Assembly: GCA_024641925.1 (NCBI GenBank)
Contig: JAHECB010000010.1
Coordinates: 1-36,604 of the forward strand
Direction: 5' to 3'
Origin: Betaproteobacteria bacterium
GTDB lineage: Bacteria; Pseudomonadota; Gammaproteobacteria; Burkholderiales; Burkholderiaceae_C
Length of the DNA stretch: 36,604 nt
The position numbers were made by a program, and so were the translations under genes. The notes under the pieces are model-generated. The model had not been told where the DNA came from. It did no database searches and saw only the letters and a list, made by a program, of their open reading frames with translations. Position 1 is the stretch's first letter; every line of letters begins with the position of its first letter. Below are positions 7,250 to 15,908 of this stretch, in pieces.

Positions 7250-8239
7250 ATGCTGACCGATGACCGCCGCTCGGCTGCCCTGAGCGCCCTGGTCCTGACG
7301 CTGCACCGCGACAGCCCGGCCTGGCCTGCAGCCGACTTCCAGGACCGGGCCTGCGAGCTGCTGGCCGATCTGCTGCCCTTTGATGCCGCGGTGTGGGGCT
7401 CGGAAAATCCGGCCACGCTGCAGCCCTTTGCCTTGCACCCCTACCGCGTAGCGGACCGCCTGTGGGCCGACTACCTGACCTACGGCGCCGGGGCCGATCC
7501 GGTGTTGGCGGCCGTTCGGGCCGCACCACAGACAGCCGTGGCCTTGGATCTGACCGAACAGGCGGCCACCGAGCCCGCCGCTGACGGCGCCGACCCCTGC
7601 GTGCTGCGTGCGCTGGGCGTCACCGCTGCGCTGGGCATTGCGCAGTTGGAGCCCTTGTCTCAGCAGCGCGCCTACCTGTGCCTGTGGCGTTACCGCGGCA
7701 GCCCGCCCTTCGACGACACCGACCAGCGTGTGCTGCAATTTCTGATGCCGCACCTGACGGAGACGGTTCGCGAAAGCCGGCTGTCGAATGCTTCAACGCA
7801 TGGCCACGCACCCGCGACAGAGCGCAGCCACGCCGTGAGTGACACGGCCGGCGTGCTGCAGCATGTGGACGATCGATGTCAGGTGCTGCTGCGGCTGGAA
7901 TGGCCACACTGGCAAGGCAGTTCCCTGCCCGAAGTCTTGTTGCCGTTGATGCAGGCCGATGGTGACCAGACCTACGTGGGCCGACGCATCGCCGTTCGCA
8001 TCGCAGCGCACAACAACACGGTGTTGCTGGCCGTGCGCCTGCGAGGGGCGCAGGACCGGCTGAGTGCGCGCCAGCGCGACATTGCCGAGCTTTACGCCAG
8101 CGGCAGCACGGGGCCCGAAATTGCCCTTCAGCTGGGCCTGTCGGCCTCCACGGTCAACAACCATCTGGGGGCCGTGTTCAAGAAGCTGCAGGTCGGCAGC
8201 AAGCTGGAACTGGTGCGCGTGTTGCAACCCGGCAACTGA
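7250..8239 (+). CDS. LuxR-family transcriptional regulator
   Basis: The 329-residue protein ends in a LuxR-type helix-turn-helix (about residues 268-325): LSARQRDIAELYASGSTGPE, then LSASTVNNHLGAVFKKLQV. The N-terminal 260 residues form an unassigned sensing region with no receiver aspartate pattern and no membrane segment, so it is a stand-alone regulator rather than a response regulator. ATG at 7250 is supported by AGGAG at 7239-7243 with 6-base spacing. No LuxI synthase is nearby, so an acyl-homoserine-lactone role is not supported. It starts downstream of the decayed TPR gene, transcribed divergently from it. Confidence 0.88.
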   Translation: MLTDDRRSAALSALVLTLHRDSPAWPAADFQDRACELLADLLPFDAAVWGSENPATLQPFALHPYRVADRLWADYLTYGAGADPVLAAVRAAPQTAVALDLTEQAATEPAADGADPCVLRALGVTAALGIAQLEPLSQQRAYLCLWRYRGSPPFDDTDQRVLQFLMPHLTETVRESRLSNASTHGHAPATERSHAVSDTAGVLQHVDDRCQVLLRLEWPHWQGSSLPEVLLPLMQADGDQTYVGRRIAVRIAAHNNTVLLAVRLRGAQDRLSARQRDIAELYASGSTGPEIALQLGLSASTVNNHLGAVFKKLQVGSKLELVRVLQPGN

Positions 8240-8323
8240 CGACCGCACGGCACCGCGGGTCGGCGCCGACGGGCCAATGTTCTGCTGATGGGCCTTCGGC
8301 GTGGCCCGCACGGCGCCAACGCG

Positions 8324-8349
8324 TGGTCCAATCCGGCGCCGTGAACCAG
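8324..8349 (+). promoter_or_regulatory. Leaderless-type promoter motif, copy 1
   Basis: TGG-TCCAAT (TCCAAT 8327-8332, extended -10 like) is followed by 8 bases and GTGAACCAG. The 26-base block is identical at 24 positions to 13465-13490, in front of the radical SAM gene. It places a -10-like hexamer directly before a start codon, as in leaderless messages. Confidence 0.4.
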
Positions 8350-8445
8350 TACCCGCAGGCGAAGATGAGTGGCGTGGACGACAGCGACGACAAGATCGAC
8401 GCCATCGTGACGCCGCTGCAGCGCTGCGGCACCAAGTGGTCTTGA
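8341..8445 (+). CDS. Possible 34-residue ORF behind the copy-1 promoter motif
   Basis: GTG at 8341 opens a short frame ending with TGA at 8443-8445. The peptide is acidic in the middle (GVDDSDDKIDAIV) and ends LQRCGTKWS. It resembles no family I know. It could be a true small protein, the start of a truncated gene whose remainder is lost, or chance. It is listed because its start context duplicates that of the gene at 13464. The rest of 8240-8504 shows a palindrome GTCGGCGCCGAC (8259-8270) and a GGGCC/GGCCC hairpin (8290-8307) after the LuxR gene, which may be its transcription end. Confidence 0.3.
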   Translation: MNQYPQAKMSGVDDSDDKIDAIVTPLQRCGTKWS

Positions 8446-8504
8446 TGTCCTGCTGCAGTGTGCCGGGCCCGCCCTGAAAGCGCCCCAGCTGCGAACGTGT
8501 GCCG

Positions 8505-8948
8505 TCACGGCGCCGCGACGCCCTTGACGGCGAGCGTGGTGGGCGAGGTTGGTGCATTGCTGAGCACGTGCACGACTCCGTGCAGCACGTAAGCCGTCGA
8601 CGGCGCCCAGGTCAGGACGATGGCGCAAACGCCGGCCTGCGGCAGGTTGCCGTTGGGGCAACGGCTCTCGAACGACAGCTCTGGTCCGTCGACCGTGATG
8701 GAGATGTCGTCGAGCGCCTCATAGGTTTCCAAACCGATCACCCCGTTGGCGAGATACACAGAGAGCTGCTTCGATGTTCCCACGGGCACCGCACCGAAGT
8801 CGGCAGCGCCATCGGCCCCCGAACTGTTCAATCTGGGCTGCGGCGGACAGCTGTCAAAGTCCGCGAAGCCGCAGGCCGCCATCGAGCCGGCGGTCCAGGC
8901 AACGATGCCAGACCGGCGCACGAAAGTTTGTAAGGGGTTCTTGATCAT
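8505..8948 (-). CDS. Small lipoprotein with ASH-like (choice-of-anchor D) domain
   Basis: The 147-residue product has basic residues (VRR), a short hydrophobic stretch and a lipobox-like Met-Ala-Ala-Cys with C26, so it is probably a lipoprotein. The mature part reads ADFGAVPVGTSKQLSVYLAN, the typical opening of an ASH/HYDIN-like or choice-of-anchor D Ig-fold repeat, and ends LSNAPTSPTTLAVKGVA, the usual closing strand. Two cysteines (in RCPNGNLPQAGVCAIVLTW) could form a disulphide. Start ATG at 8948 was chosen because it gives a proper signal sequence. It diverges from the response regulator at 9103. Function is unknown; surface adhesion or scaffolding is possible. Confidence 0.65.
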   Translation of the reverse strand: MIKNPLQTFVRRSGIVAWTAGSMAACGFADFDSCPPQPRLNSSGADGAADFGAVPVGTSKQLSVYLANGVIGLETYEALDDISITVDGPELSFESRCPNGNLPQAGVCAIVLTWAPSTAYVLHGVVHVLSNAPTSPTTLAVKGVAAP

Positions 8949-9062
8949 GTGCCAGTGATGATGGCCGGTCGAGGGTTGCCCGGCGGCTTCATCCTGGACC
9001 TTCGCGTCAGCGACTCCATCGCCACAAATGGTGAGATTCACCGGCCATCGGCAGGTACACAC

Positions 9063-9090
9063 TTGCGCTGTGCCGGACGATCCCTACAAC
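9063..9090 (+). promoter_or_regulatory. Candidate promoter of the response regulator gene
   Basis: TTGCGC (9063-9068) and TACAAC (9085-9090) are spaced 16 bases and lie just ahead of the ATG at 9103, which would leave a very short leader. Matches to the sigma-70 consensus are partial. Confidence 0.35.
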
Positions 9091-9102
9091 GCAAGAACCT
9101 CG

Positions 9103-10023
9103 ATGCCCCTGACGGTAGCCCTGGTCGACGACGACGCGGCGATTCGCGAACGCGTGCGCCAGGCGCTGGCCCGCGAAGACGACATTGAACTCATGGGTTC
9201 GTTTGCCGACGGGCGCCAGGCGTTGGCGTTTTTGGCATCACGCGCGCCCGACGTCTTGCTGGTCGACCTGGGGCTGCCCGATCTGCCCGGGCTGGCCGTC
9301 ATCACCTATTGCGCTCAACGCCACCCGGGCACCGACATCATGGTGCTGACGATCTTCGGCGACGCGGCCAACGTCCTGCAATGCATCAAGGCCGGTGCCA
9401 GCGGCTACCTGCTCAAAGACAGCCTGAGCGACGAAATCGTGCAACCCATCCGCCAGTTGCGCGACGGTGGCGCACCGATGACGCCCTCGATCGCGCGCCA
9501 GTTGCTGCACCATGTGCGACCCGCGACCGGTCCTGGCCCGGCGCCGATGCCGACCTTTGTCGAGTTCACGCTCACGCCGACCGAGAAGACCGTGCTCAAC
9601 CTGATCGCGCGCGGTTTCAAGTATGCGGAGATTGCCAAGCTCAATGGCGTGTCGGTCCACACCGTGCACAGTCACATCAAGAACATTTATGCCAAGCTCA
9701 GTGTCAAATCCAGAAGCGAAGCCGTCTTCGAGGCGAGCCGGATAGGCCTTTTGGAGGGTGTCATGGGCGCGGACAAGCCGCGCACCCGAGCGTTGGCGCG
9801 CCTGGGCCAAAGGTGCATTGATGCTGGCCTGCGCGGGCCTGGCCACCGGGGCGCAGGCTCAAATGCACATCGTCAGCGCCTCCGCCTGTGTGCAGCCTGC
9901 GGATGCCGCGCCTTGCGTCGACGAGCCGGTTGCGTTGCCTTACCACTGGGACCTGGGCCACGCCGACAGGAACGGGCAGGTACGCTTCACGATTCATTTC
10001 GCGGCGGCGGCAGTAGCCGGTAG
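9103..10023 (+). CDS. NarL/FixJ-family response regulator with anomalous C-terminal extension
   Basis: Receiver domain at residues 1-120: acidic pocket D9-D11, phosphoacceptor D55 in LLVDLGLPD, T83 in VLTIF and K105 in GYLLKDS. A LuxR-type helix-turn-helix follows at about 155-215: LTPTEKTVLNLIARGFKYAE, then GVSVHTVHSHIKNIYAKL. A normal family member would end near residue 218 (GLLEG, base ~9757), but the frame stays open for about 88 more Arg/Gly/Ala-rich residues overlapping the sensor kinase gene in another frame. That tail looks like out-of-frame translation, so the native stop has probably been lost by mutation or an indel error. It pairs with the kinase at 9758. Confidence 0.85.
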   Translation: MPLTVALVDDDAAIRERVRQALAREDDIELMGSFADGRQALAFLASRAPDVLLVDLGLPDLPGLAVITYCAQRHPGTDIMVLTIFGDAANVLQCIKAGASGYLLKDSLSDEIVQPIRQLRDGGAPMTPSIARQLLHHVRPATGPGPAPMPTFVEFTLTPTEKTVLNLIARGFKYAEIAKLNGVSVHTVHSHIKNIYAKLSVKSRSEAVFEASRIGLLEGVMGADKPRTRALARLGQRCIDAGLRGPGHRGAGSNAHRQRLRLCAACGCRALRRRAGCVALPLGPGPRRQERAGTLHDSFRGGGSSR

Positions 10024-11511
10024 CGGGAATGCAGTGAACGACTTGCCCGCGGTGTACCTGCCCCGTGTCGGCAACGCATTCTCGGCGTCCCTGAACGGCG
10101 GTCGCTTCTACGCCGTCGGTCATCCTGGCACCCGACGGCACGACACAGTCAAGCGGCCCTACCTGATCGCGCTGCCGGCAGCGCTGCTGCGCCGCGACGA
10201 CAATGTGCTGCAGATCACGGTCGAGGCCACCGGCGGCCGCGCTGCCCAGCTCGGACCGGTGACGCTGGGCGTGCATGACGAGCTCGAAGACCGGTTCGAG
10301 CTCGAACGGTTCTGGCGCGTCCAGCTCAGCGCGGCGATGATGTGGATGGCGCTGACCCTGGGGTTGATGAGCCTGGCGGTCTGGCGCGTGCAGCGCGAGC
10401 CGATGTTCCTGAGTTATGCGGTTGCCGAGCTGGCCTGGGCGGCGCGTCTGGCCGACATGTTCTTCATCGAGATGCCCTTGCCCTGGCCGCAAGGGGGTGC
10501 TGGCGTGGCCGTCGCCTTCGCCATTTCGCAGTTGGCCATCGGGCAGTGGCGCGCGCTGTGGATCGGCTGGATCGCGCTCGCCACGCTGTGTTACGTGCTG
10601 CTGGCCGTGTATGTCGGCTGGCGGGCGTTCCGGGAACGGCACTACTGGCGCTGGATCTTTGCCTGCTTCGTGCTGATGGCCACCGTGGCCGGTGCGCTCG
10701 ACGTGCTGGAGTCGCCAGGTTCGATCTACATGCACCCTACCTGGTCGCGCCTGGTGTGGGCAGGCTACAGCCTGGCGCTGGCCGCATTGGTCGCGCGCCG
10801 CCTGCTGCTGGCGCGGCACGCCCAGCAGCAGGCCAACGAGACCCTGCGCCTGGCCCTGGCGGCGCAGGCGGCCGAGCTGGACCAGGTCAACCGGTTGCGC
10901 TCCCGGGTCGAACTCGACCTCGCCATGGCGCAGGAACGCCAGCGTGTGATGCGCGACATGCACGACGTACTGGGCGCACGCTTGTCCGGACTCTTGTCGC
11001 GGCCGGGCGTCAGGGCGACGCTGCGAACGTGATGCAGTCCGAGGTGCGCCTGGCCATCGACGATCTGCGCGACGTGGTGGACGCGATGGCGTCTTTCGAC
11101 GGCAACCTGGCCACCATGCTGGGGGAGCTGCGTCCGCAGCTTGAACGCCGCCTGGCGCTGGTCGGCGTCAGCCTGGACTGGTCGGTCGACGAGCTGCCCG
11201 CCCCCGAGGATTTCTCGCCGGCCCGGGTGCAGCACCTGCGCCGCCTGCTGCTTGAAGGCGCGACCAACATCGCACGGCACGCCCGGGCGCAGCGCGCCGA
11301 ACTGAGTGCGCGAGTGCATGATGGCGCCATCGAAGTGCGGCTGCGCGACGACGGTATCGGCATCGACAGGCCCGACCAGTCGCCGGTTGGCACGCCCGGC
11401 AACGGCTTGCGCAACATGCGCTGGCGGGCCCAGGCCCTGGGCGCCGACATCCAGTTCCACGGCAGCCCGGGCACCACGATGACACTGCGCCTGCCGTTGG
11501 CCCGGGGCTGA
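9758..11511 (+). pseudogene. Sensor histidine kinase (HisKA_3 type) split by a frameshift near 10999
   Basis: The first frame (9758-11032) has a signal-like N-terminus (cleavage near AQA-Q, about residue 35), a periplasmic beta-rich sensor region, about six membrane segments (190-360), a coiled segment and the H-box QERQRVMRDMHDVLGARLSG with H402. It then runs off into LLSRPGVRATLRT-stop. The correct continuation is in the next frame: RQGDAANVMQSEVRLAIDDL, LLEGATNIARHARAQ (N box), LRDDGIGID (G1) and GNGLRNMRWRAQALGA (G2), ending at 11511. One missing base, for example a G in TCGCGG at 10998-11002, rejoins them into 584 residues. It is either a recent inactivating mutation or a sequencing error. 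It follows its cognate regulator. Confidence 0.85.
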
Positions 11512-11539
11512 CCATGGCAGGTCTGCTCGATCCTGGCTT

Positions 11540-13300
11540 TCAGGGCTTCGCCACGGACAACACGAACTGGCTTGCGGCCGGGTTTGGGTTGGGCAGCGCA
11601 ACGGCATTGATGCCGATGCCGCGCAGTGGCAGCGCGACGAACTCGGACACGTTGACGGTTGCACCTGCGCTGTTGGTCACGCCCGTGTCCGGGCGACGCC
11701 AGCGGTAGCCCTGGCGCGCCGTGCCTGCCACGGCGTTGTTGAAGATCGTCTCGGGCCGTGTGATGACCGGAACGCTGTTGAAGTTGGTGACGTTGTTCCG
11801 GGTGTAGGCGTCGTTGACCGTGTCCACCCCCGTGATGGTGTTGCTGCTTTCCGTGGTGGGCTGCCCAATCTGGGTGTAGATGGAGCCGGCGAGGGCGTTG
11901 CCGGCGTTGACGCTCCAGGACAGGTTGGTCGCGCCGACGGTAGGCTGTGGGTTGGTGCGCCGACGGGTGCCGAACGACCAGGTGCCGTCCTGGCCCACGC
12001 CCACCAGCATCATCTCGCCGCCGCCGGCGCGGAAGGCGAACAGGCGTGACTTCTCGGTGGCGCTGAAGTTGATGTCGAAACCGCCCGTAGCGTTGATCGT
12101 CAGCGGCGGGCTCGGCAGGCCGGTGGTCGAGCAGGTCTTGGCGTTCTCGCACAGGCTGGTGAAGGCCACCACGCCGGCACTGCTGATGGTGACGGTCAAC
12201 GACTGGGGCGCCAGCGGGTCGGTTTGGGTGCTGCGGTCGTAGCCGAGGAAATTCCAGTCGCCCGCCAGATCGGCCAGCGCGAAGGCCTGCTCGGGGAAGC
12301 CGACGCCGAAGTAGCCGTCGCCCGTTCGCATGGCGAAGACGCCGGATCCCGATACCACGATGTCGCCGCCGCCTGAGGTGCTGAAGCGGCAAGGGCTGCC
12401 GGCCAGCGGCGACAACGTGATGGTCTCGCCGGCCGCGACGGTGATCGCGGGCACGGTGGCGTTGATGGTCAGCTTCTCCGTCGACTCCGCGCCAAAGCTG
12501 CCGTCGGCGCCCACCGTCGGTACCACCAAGCGGTAGGTGCCGCTGCGCAAGGCGGCGCAGGTAGTCGCCTGGGCTTGCAGCGCCACGTCAGCCGCGACAG
12601 ACGCCGTGCCGCTGGGCGCGGCCGTGGGGGTGGTCTGCAACACGGTGGCCGTCAGTTGCGGCAAGGTCACGCTGGCGCTGCTGAGTTTCACTTTCAGTGC
12701 ATCCAGCAACTGGTCGTAGGCGTTGCCCGCCGTGCTGCCACTGGCCGCTGTCAGGTTGCCGGTCACCAGGTTGCCGAGCGCCGAGGCATCGACGCCGTTG
12801 CTCTTCAGCACCGCGACGATCTTGCCCTGCGCGCTGTCCAGTGCGGTTGAGGTCAGCGCCGTGATGTCGGGCGCGGCGAAACCGGTGAAGTAGTCGGCCG
12901 GGTCCTTGCCGGCCAGGCTGGCGACGATCAGTTGGGTGATGGGGGTCAGGTTGGCGGTGGCGGTGGCGCCGCTGCCTGCAACGGCCGAATAGAGGTCGCC
13001 GCTGCTGGCCGCGACCTTCAGCGCGCAGGGCAAGACGCCGGCGGTCAGCGCGATCGAGTAGCTGCCGTTGGCCGCTGTGGTGGCGCTGCCGGTGCCGCCG
13101 TTGCATTTGGCGGTGACCGCTGCGCCCGCGATGGCCGCACCGGTGGCGGCCGTGCCTTGCAAGGTCAGCGACGCGGCCGGCGGCGGTGGTGGTGGCGGCG
13201 TGCTGGACGAACCGCCGTCACTGCAGCCGGTGGTCAGGGCCGCACCAGCGACCAGTGCGCTCAGGTACTGCAGACGGTGCAAGACGGCGGGGGATGTCAT
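11540..13300 (-). CDS. Large exported lipoprotein of unknown function
   Basis: The 586-residue product has a lipoprotein signal (SALVAGAALTTGC, C26) followed by a Ser run and a run of seven prolines, a flexible tether. Residues ~42-110 (SLTLQGTAATGAAIAGAAVT, then GSYSIALTAG) resemble a carboxypeptidase regulatory-like (transthyretin-type) Ig fold. The remainder is Thr/Ala/Gly-rich beta structure with few landmarks, ending FVLSVAKP. ATG at 13300 is supported by GGAG with 7-base spacing on the minus strand. The frame stays open much further upstream, but that part is antisense to the radical SAM gene and has no ribosome site. It is convergent with the kinase gene (28 bases between). Cell-surface location is inferred. 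Confidence 0.8.
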   Translation of the reverse strand: MTSPAVLHRLQYLSALVAGAALTTGCSDGGSSSTPPPPPPPAASLTLQGTAATGAAIAGAAVTAKCNGGTGSATTAANGSYSIALTAGVLPCALKVAASSGDLYSAVAGSGATATANLTPITQLIVASLAGKDPADYFTGFAAPDITALTSTALDSAQGKIVAVLKSNGVDASALGNLVTGNLTAASGSTAGNAYDQLLDALKVKLSSASVTLPQLTATVLQTTPTAAPSGTASVAADVALQAQATTCAALRSGTYRLVVPTVGADGSFGAESTEKLTINATVPAITVAAGETITLSPLAGSPCRFSTSGGGDIVVSGSGVFAMRTGDGYFGVGFPEQAFALADLAGDWNFLGYDRSTQTDPLAPQSLTVTISSAGVVAFTSLCENAKTCSTTGLPSPPLTINATGGFDINFSATEKSRLFAFRAGGGEMMLVGVGQDGTWSFGTRRRTNPQPTVGATNLSWSVNAGNALAGSIYTQIGQPTTESSNTITGVDTVNDAYTRNNVTNFNSVPVITRPETIFNNAVAGTARQGYRWRRPDTGVTNSAGATVNVSEFVALPLRGIGINAVALPNPNPAASQFVLSVAKP

Positions 13301-13463
13301 GGAAAAGCTCCAGCGGTGCTCCCGGATATTCAGGCCCGCGCAAGTTACGGCCAAGGCGGGATTTGCACATCGCCACAACTGGTGAGTCGCAGGCTGGCGA
13401 ACCCGCACGGCATCGCCGGCGGTGCCGGCTTGGCGCGGCCGCCCGGCCTTGCCGCAGCCGCTC

Positions 13464-14558
13464 ATGGTCCAATCCACCGCCGTGAACCAGATCACCGAAC
13501 TCGTCGCCCACCTGCAAGCCCAAGGCGCCGGGCCGCGCCATGTGGCGCATCTGCTGCGCCTGTGGGTGCAGGCCTTGCCGCACGGGCCGCGTCGGCGGCA
13601 GCCCGAACACTTCCTGCCCCAGGCGGTGCGCGATGGCCTGCCCGTGTGGCAGGCTGCGCTGGCGAGGCTGGCGACACTGCAGTCACGCCACCCGGCGCAA
13701 GACGGCTCTGAACGCCTGCTGGTGCAACTGGCCGACGGCCAGACCGTGGAAAGTGTGCTGCTCACGCCCGAACGCATCCCCGGCCTGTGTGTCAGCACGC
13801 AGGTGGGTTGTGCGGTGGGTTGCGGCTTTTGCATGACCGGACAGGGCGGCTTGCTGCGCCAGCTGGGCAGTGCCGAGATCGTGGCGCAACTGGCGCTGGC
13901 ACGTTCGCTGCGACCGGTGAAGAAGGTGGTGTTCATGGGCATGGGCGAACCCGCGCACAACCTGGACGCCGTGCTGCAAGCCATCGAGCTGATGGGCACA
14001 TTGGGCAACATCGGCCACAAGAACCTGGTCTTCAGCACCGTGGGCGACCCGCGTGCTTTTGACCGCCTGATGGCCTTGAAAGAAGGCCAGGTGCGCCCGG
14101 CGCTGGCACTGAGCCTGCACACCACCAAGCCGGCTTTGCGCGAAGAACTGCTGCCGCGTGCCGCGCGCCTGACACCCGCCGAACTGGTGGACGCCGGCGA
14201 GGCCTACGCCCGCGCCACCGCTTACCCCATCCAGTACCAATGGACGCTGATGCAGGGCGTGAACGACGGCGACGACGAGATCGACGGCATCGTGTCGCTG
14301 CTGCACGGCAAGTACGCGCTGATGAACCTGATCCCCTACAACGCCGTGCCCGGCCTGCCCTGGCAACGCCCCAGCTGGGAACGCGCGGCTGAAATGGCCC
14401 GCTTGCTGCACCGCCGCGGCATCCTGACCAAGCTGCGGCATTCGGCCGGACAGGACGTGGACGGCGGCTGCGGGCAGTTGCGGGCGCGCAGTGAAAGTGG
14501 CGAGCTCAAGCTCAGCGCAGCGGCGCAGCGGCGCATTCCCATCCGCGCCCAGGCCTGA
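13464..14558 (+). CDS. RlmN/Cfr-family radical SAM RNA methyltransferase-like protein
   Basis: RlmN/Cfr enzymes methylate C2 or C8 of adenosine in rRNA or tRNA using two SAM molecules and a 4Fe-4S cluster. The cluster motif is CAVGCGFC (CxxxCxxC) within LCVSTQVGC. The family blocks FMGMGEPAHNLDAVLQA, FSTVGDPRAF, LSLHTT and LIPYNAVPG are present. The C-terminal GQDVDGGCGQL supplies the conserved Cys that forms the methylated intermediate in RlmN. The protein (364 residues from ATG 13464, 358 from GTG 13482) is a little shorter than typical RlmN, and its neighbours are not those usual for rlmN, so it may be a paralogue. The GTG start is attractive because a -10-like TCCAAT lies 8 bases upstream; neither start has a ribosome site. 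Confidence 0.88.
   Translation: MVQSTAVNQITELVAHLQAQGAGPRHVAHLLRLWVQALPHGPRRRQPEHFLPQAVRDGLPVWQAALARLATLQSRHPAQDGSERLLVQLADGQTVESVLLTPERIPGLCVSTQVGCAVGCGFCMTGQGGLLRQLGSAEIVAQLALARSLRPVKKVVFMGMGEPAHNLDAVLQAIELMGTLGNIGHKNLVFSTVGDPRAFDRLMALKEGQVRPALALSLHTTKPALREELLPRAARLTPAELVDAGEAYARATAYPIQYQWTLMQGVNDGDDEIDGIVSLLHGKYALMNLIPYNAVPGLPWQRPSWERAAEMARLLHRRGILTKLRHSAGQDVDGGCGQLRARSESGELKLSAAAQRRIPIRAQA
13465..13490 (+). promoter_or_regulatory. Leaderless-type promoter motif, copy 2
   Basis: TGG-TCCAAT (13468-13473) followed by 8 bases and GTGAACCAG repeats the block at 8324-8349 with 24 of 26 bases identical. If it is a promoter, transcription would begin at about the GTG at 13482, giving a leaderless message and arguing for that start. 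Confidence 0.4.
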
Positions 14559-14635
14559 TGCGCGTGTCCGCCCGGTGTCCGATACAGGCAGGGTTCCTGG
14601 GCGGCTGATGCACGCCTGGGGCGCCGCGACCCGCG

Positions 14636-14972
14636 CCGCGTCGACCAGATGGCCGCCACGGCAGTGTCGGGCCGCAGCCGCAGTACCTGTTCAACGTGAT
14701 GGTCGACGGGGTCGAAAACGGCAACGCGCCGCAGAGCATCCCGTCGACGAACACGACCGCCGGGGTCGTCACGCGCAGCCGCCCGCTGTGCCCATGGCCG
14801 CAAAGGGCGATCTACAACGGTTCGGGTGACGCCAACAACATCGCCAACGTCCATTGCGGCGGCGGCGCCGAAACAAAAGAAACCGAGTGCCTGGCGCTGG
14901 TCGTCAAGTTCCAGAAGGAGACGTCCAGGAGCTACGACACCGCGGGTTTGCGCAATCCAGCGACCTGCAATG
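14636..14972 (+). pseudogene. Degenerate C-terminal remnant of a tannase/feruloyl esterase
   Basis: One plus-strand frame carries hallmarks of the tannase/feruloyl esterase C-terminus: a Gly-His-Gly-x-x-Gly-Pro block like the family's active-site GHCxGGP (14654-14674), then LFNVMVDGVENGNAPQSI, RPLCPWPQRAIYNGSGDANN, HCGG and later NPATC. A stop at 14606-14608 and the absence of any upstream alpha/beta-hydrolase body mean that only the last ~110 codons survive. The His is followed by Gly instead of Cys. No natural stop is seen before the frame runs under the antisense SDR gene. Similarity is recognised from family motifs, not from a search. The remaining bases of 14559-15010 hold nothing else I can support. 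Confidence 0.6.
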
Positions 14973-15010
14973 CGAGCTCAAGCCGGCCGCTGTCGTGCTG
15001 GGCGTGCCCG

Positions 15011-15769
15011 TTACGCGCCGAGCAACTGCCCGCCGTCCACCGTCAGCACCTGCCCGGTCATCCAGCGCGCGTGCTGCGAGGCCAGGAACAGCGCCACCTC
15101 GGCGATCTCGTCGGGCGTGCCCATGCGGCCAAACGGAATGCTCTTGAGCGTGCGCTCATACAGCGCGTCACCGGCCTGCCTGCGCTGGTCCCAGACGCCG
15201 CCGGGGAACTCGATCGAGCCGGGTGCGATGGCGTTCACGCGGATACCCTGGCGGCACAGCATCGCGGCCTGGCTGCCCGTGTAGCTGTTCATCGCGGCCT
15301 TCACCGCCGCATAGGCCGGCGAGCGCACCGAGGGCCGGTAGGCCGAGATCGACGAGATGTGCAGCACCGACGCGCCGGCGCCGGACGCCAGCAGCCAGGG
15401 CAGCGCGGCATGCGAGGCGCGCACCATGGCCATCACGTCCACCGACAACCCGGCCGCCCAGCCGGCCTCGTCATCCCCCATGCCAAAGCCCGAGGCGTTG
15501 TTGACCAGCACGTCGATGCCGCCCAGGGCCTGAGCGGCGGCTTCGACATAAGCCGACACCGAAGCGGCATCAGCCAGGTCGCAGGGTGCGGCGTGCGCCC
15601 TGTGGCCGTGGGCAGCGATCTCGGTGCGGGCGGCCTCCAGCGCCGACACGCCCCGGGCACAGATCGACACATCGGCGCCGGCGGCGGCAAAGTTCAACGC
15701 GATGGCCCGGCCGATACCGCGGCTGCCACCGGCCACGACGACGCGGCGACCATTGAAATCGAAGGGCAT
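15011..15769 (-). CDS. Classical short-chain dehydrogenase/reductase
   Basis: A 252-residue NAD(P)-dependent oxidoreductase of the classical SDR family. Visible motifs are GGSRGIGR (cofactor loop, about 14-21), LVNNAS, the catalytic Ser in HISSISAY, and YAAVK (Tyr and Lys). The end FLASQHARWMTGQVLTVDGG is standard for the family. The substrate cannot be told; 3-ketoacyl-type or sugar-alcohol SDRs share this layout. Start ATG at 15769 gives MPFDFNGRRVVVAGG, the expected distance to the cofactor loop. The downstream bases (14973-15010) separate it from the tannase remnant on the other strand. Confidence 0.92.
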   Translation of the reverse strand: MPFDFNGRRVVVAGGSRGIGRAIALNFAAAGADVSICARGVSALEAARTEIAAHGHRAHAAPCDLADAASVSAYVEAAAQALGGIDVLVNNASGFGMGDDEAGWAAGLSVDVMAMVRASHAALPWLLASGAGASVLHISSISAYRPSVRSPAYAAVKAAMNSYTGSQAAMLCRQGIRVNAIAPGSIEFPGGVWDQRRQAGDALYERTLKSIPFGRMGTPDEIAEVALFLASQHARWMTGQVLTVDGGQLLGA

Positions 15770-15908
15770 GGTGAGGTCTCCTGCAAGGTCGCAGGACGAT
15801 ACCCCAAGGGCCTGGCACCACCGGCCACGACGATGGGCGTTCTTGTGATGCGGGCCTGCGCTGTCAACCGCTTGGCGGCCTGCAGCTCAGCGGCATCTTT
15901 GGCCTTGA

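Noticed and set aside
13301-14128. Upstream extension of the lipoprotein frame at 11540
   Set aside because: It runs antisense to the radical SAM gene; the ATG at 13300 has a ribosome site and a proper lipoprotein signal.
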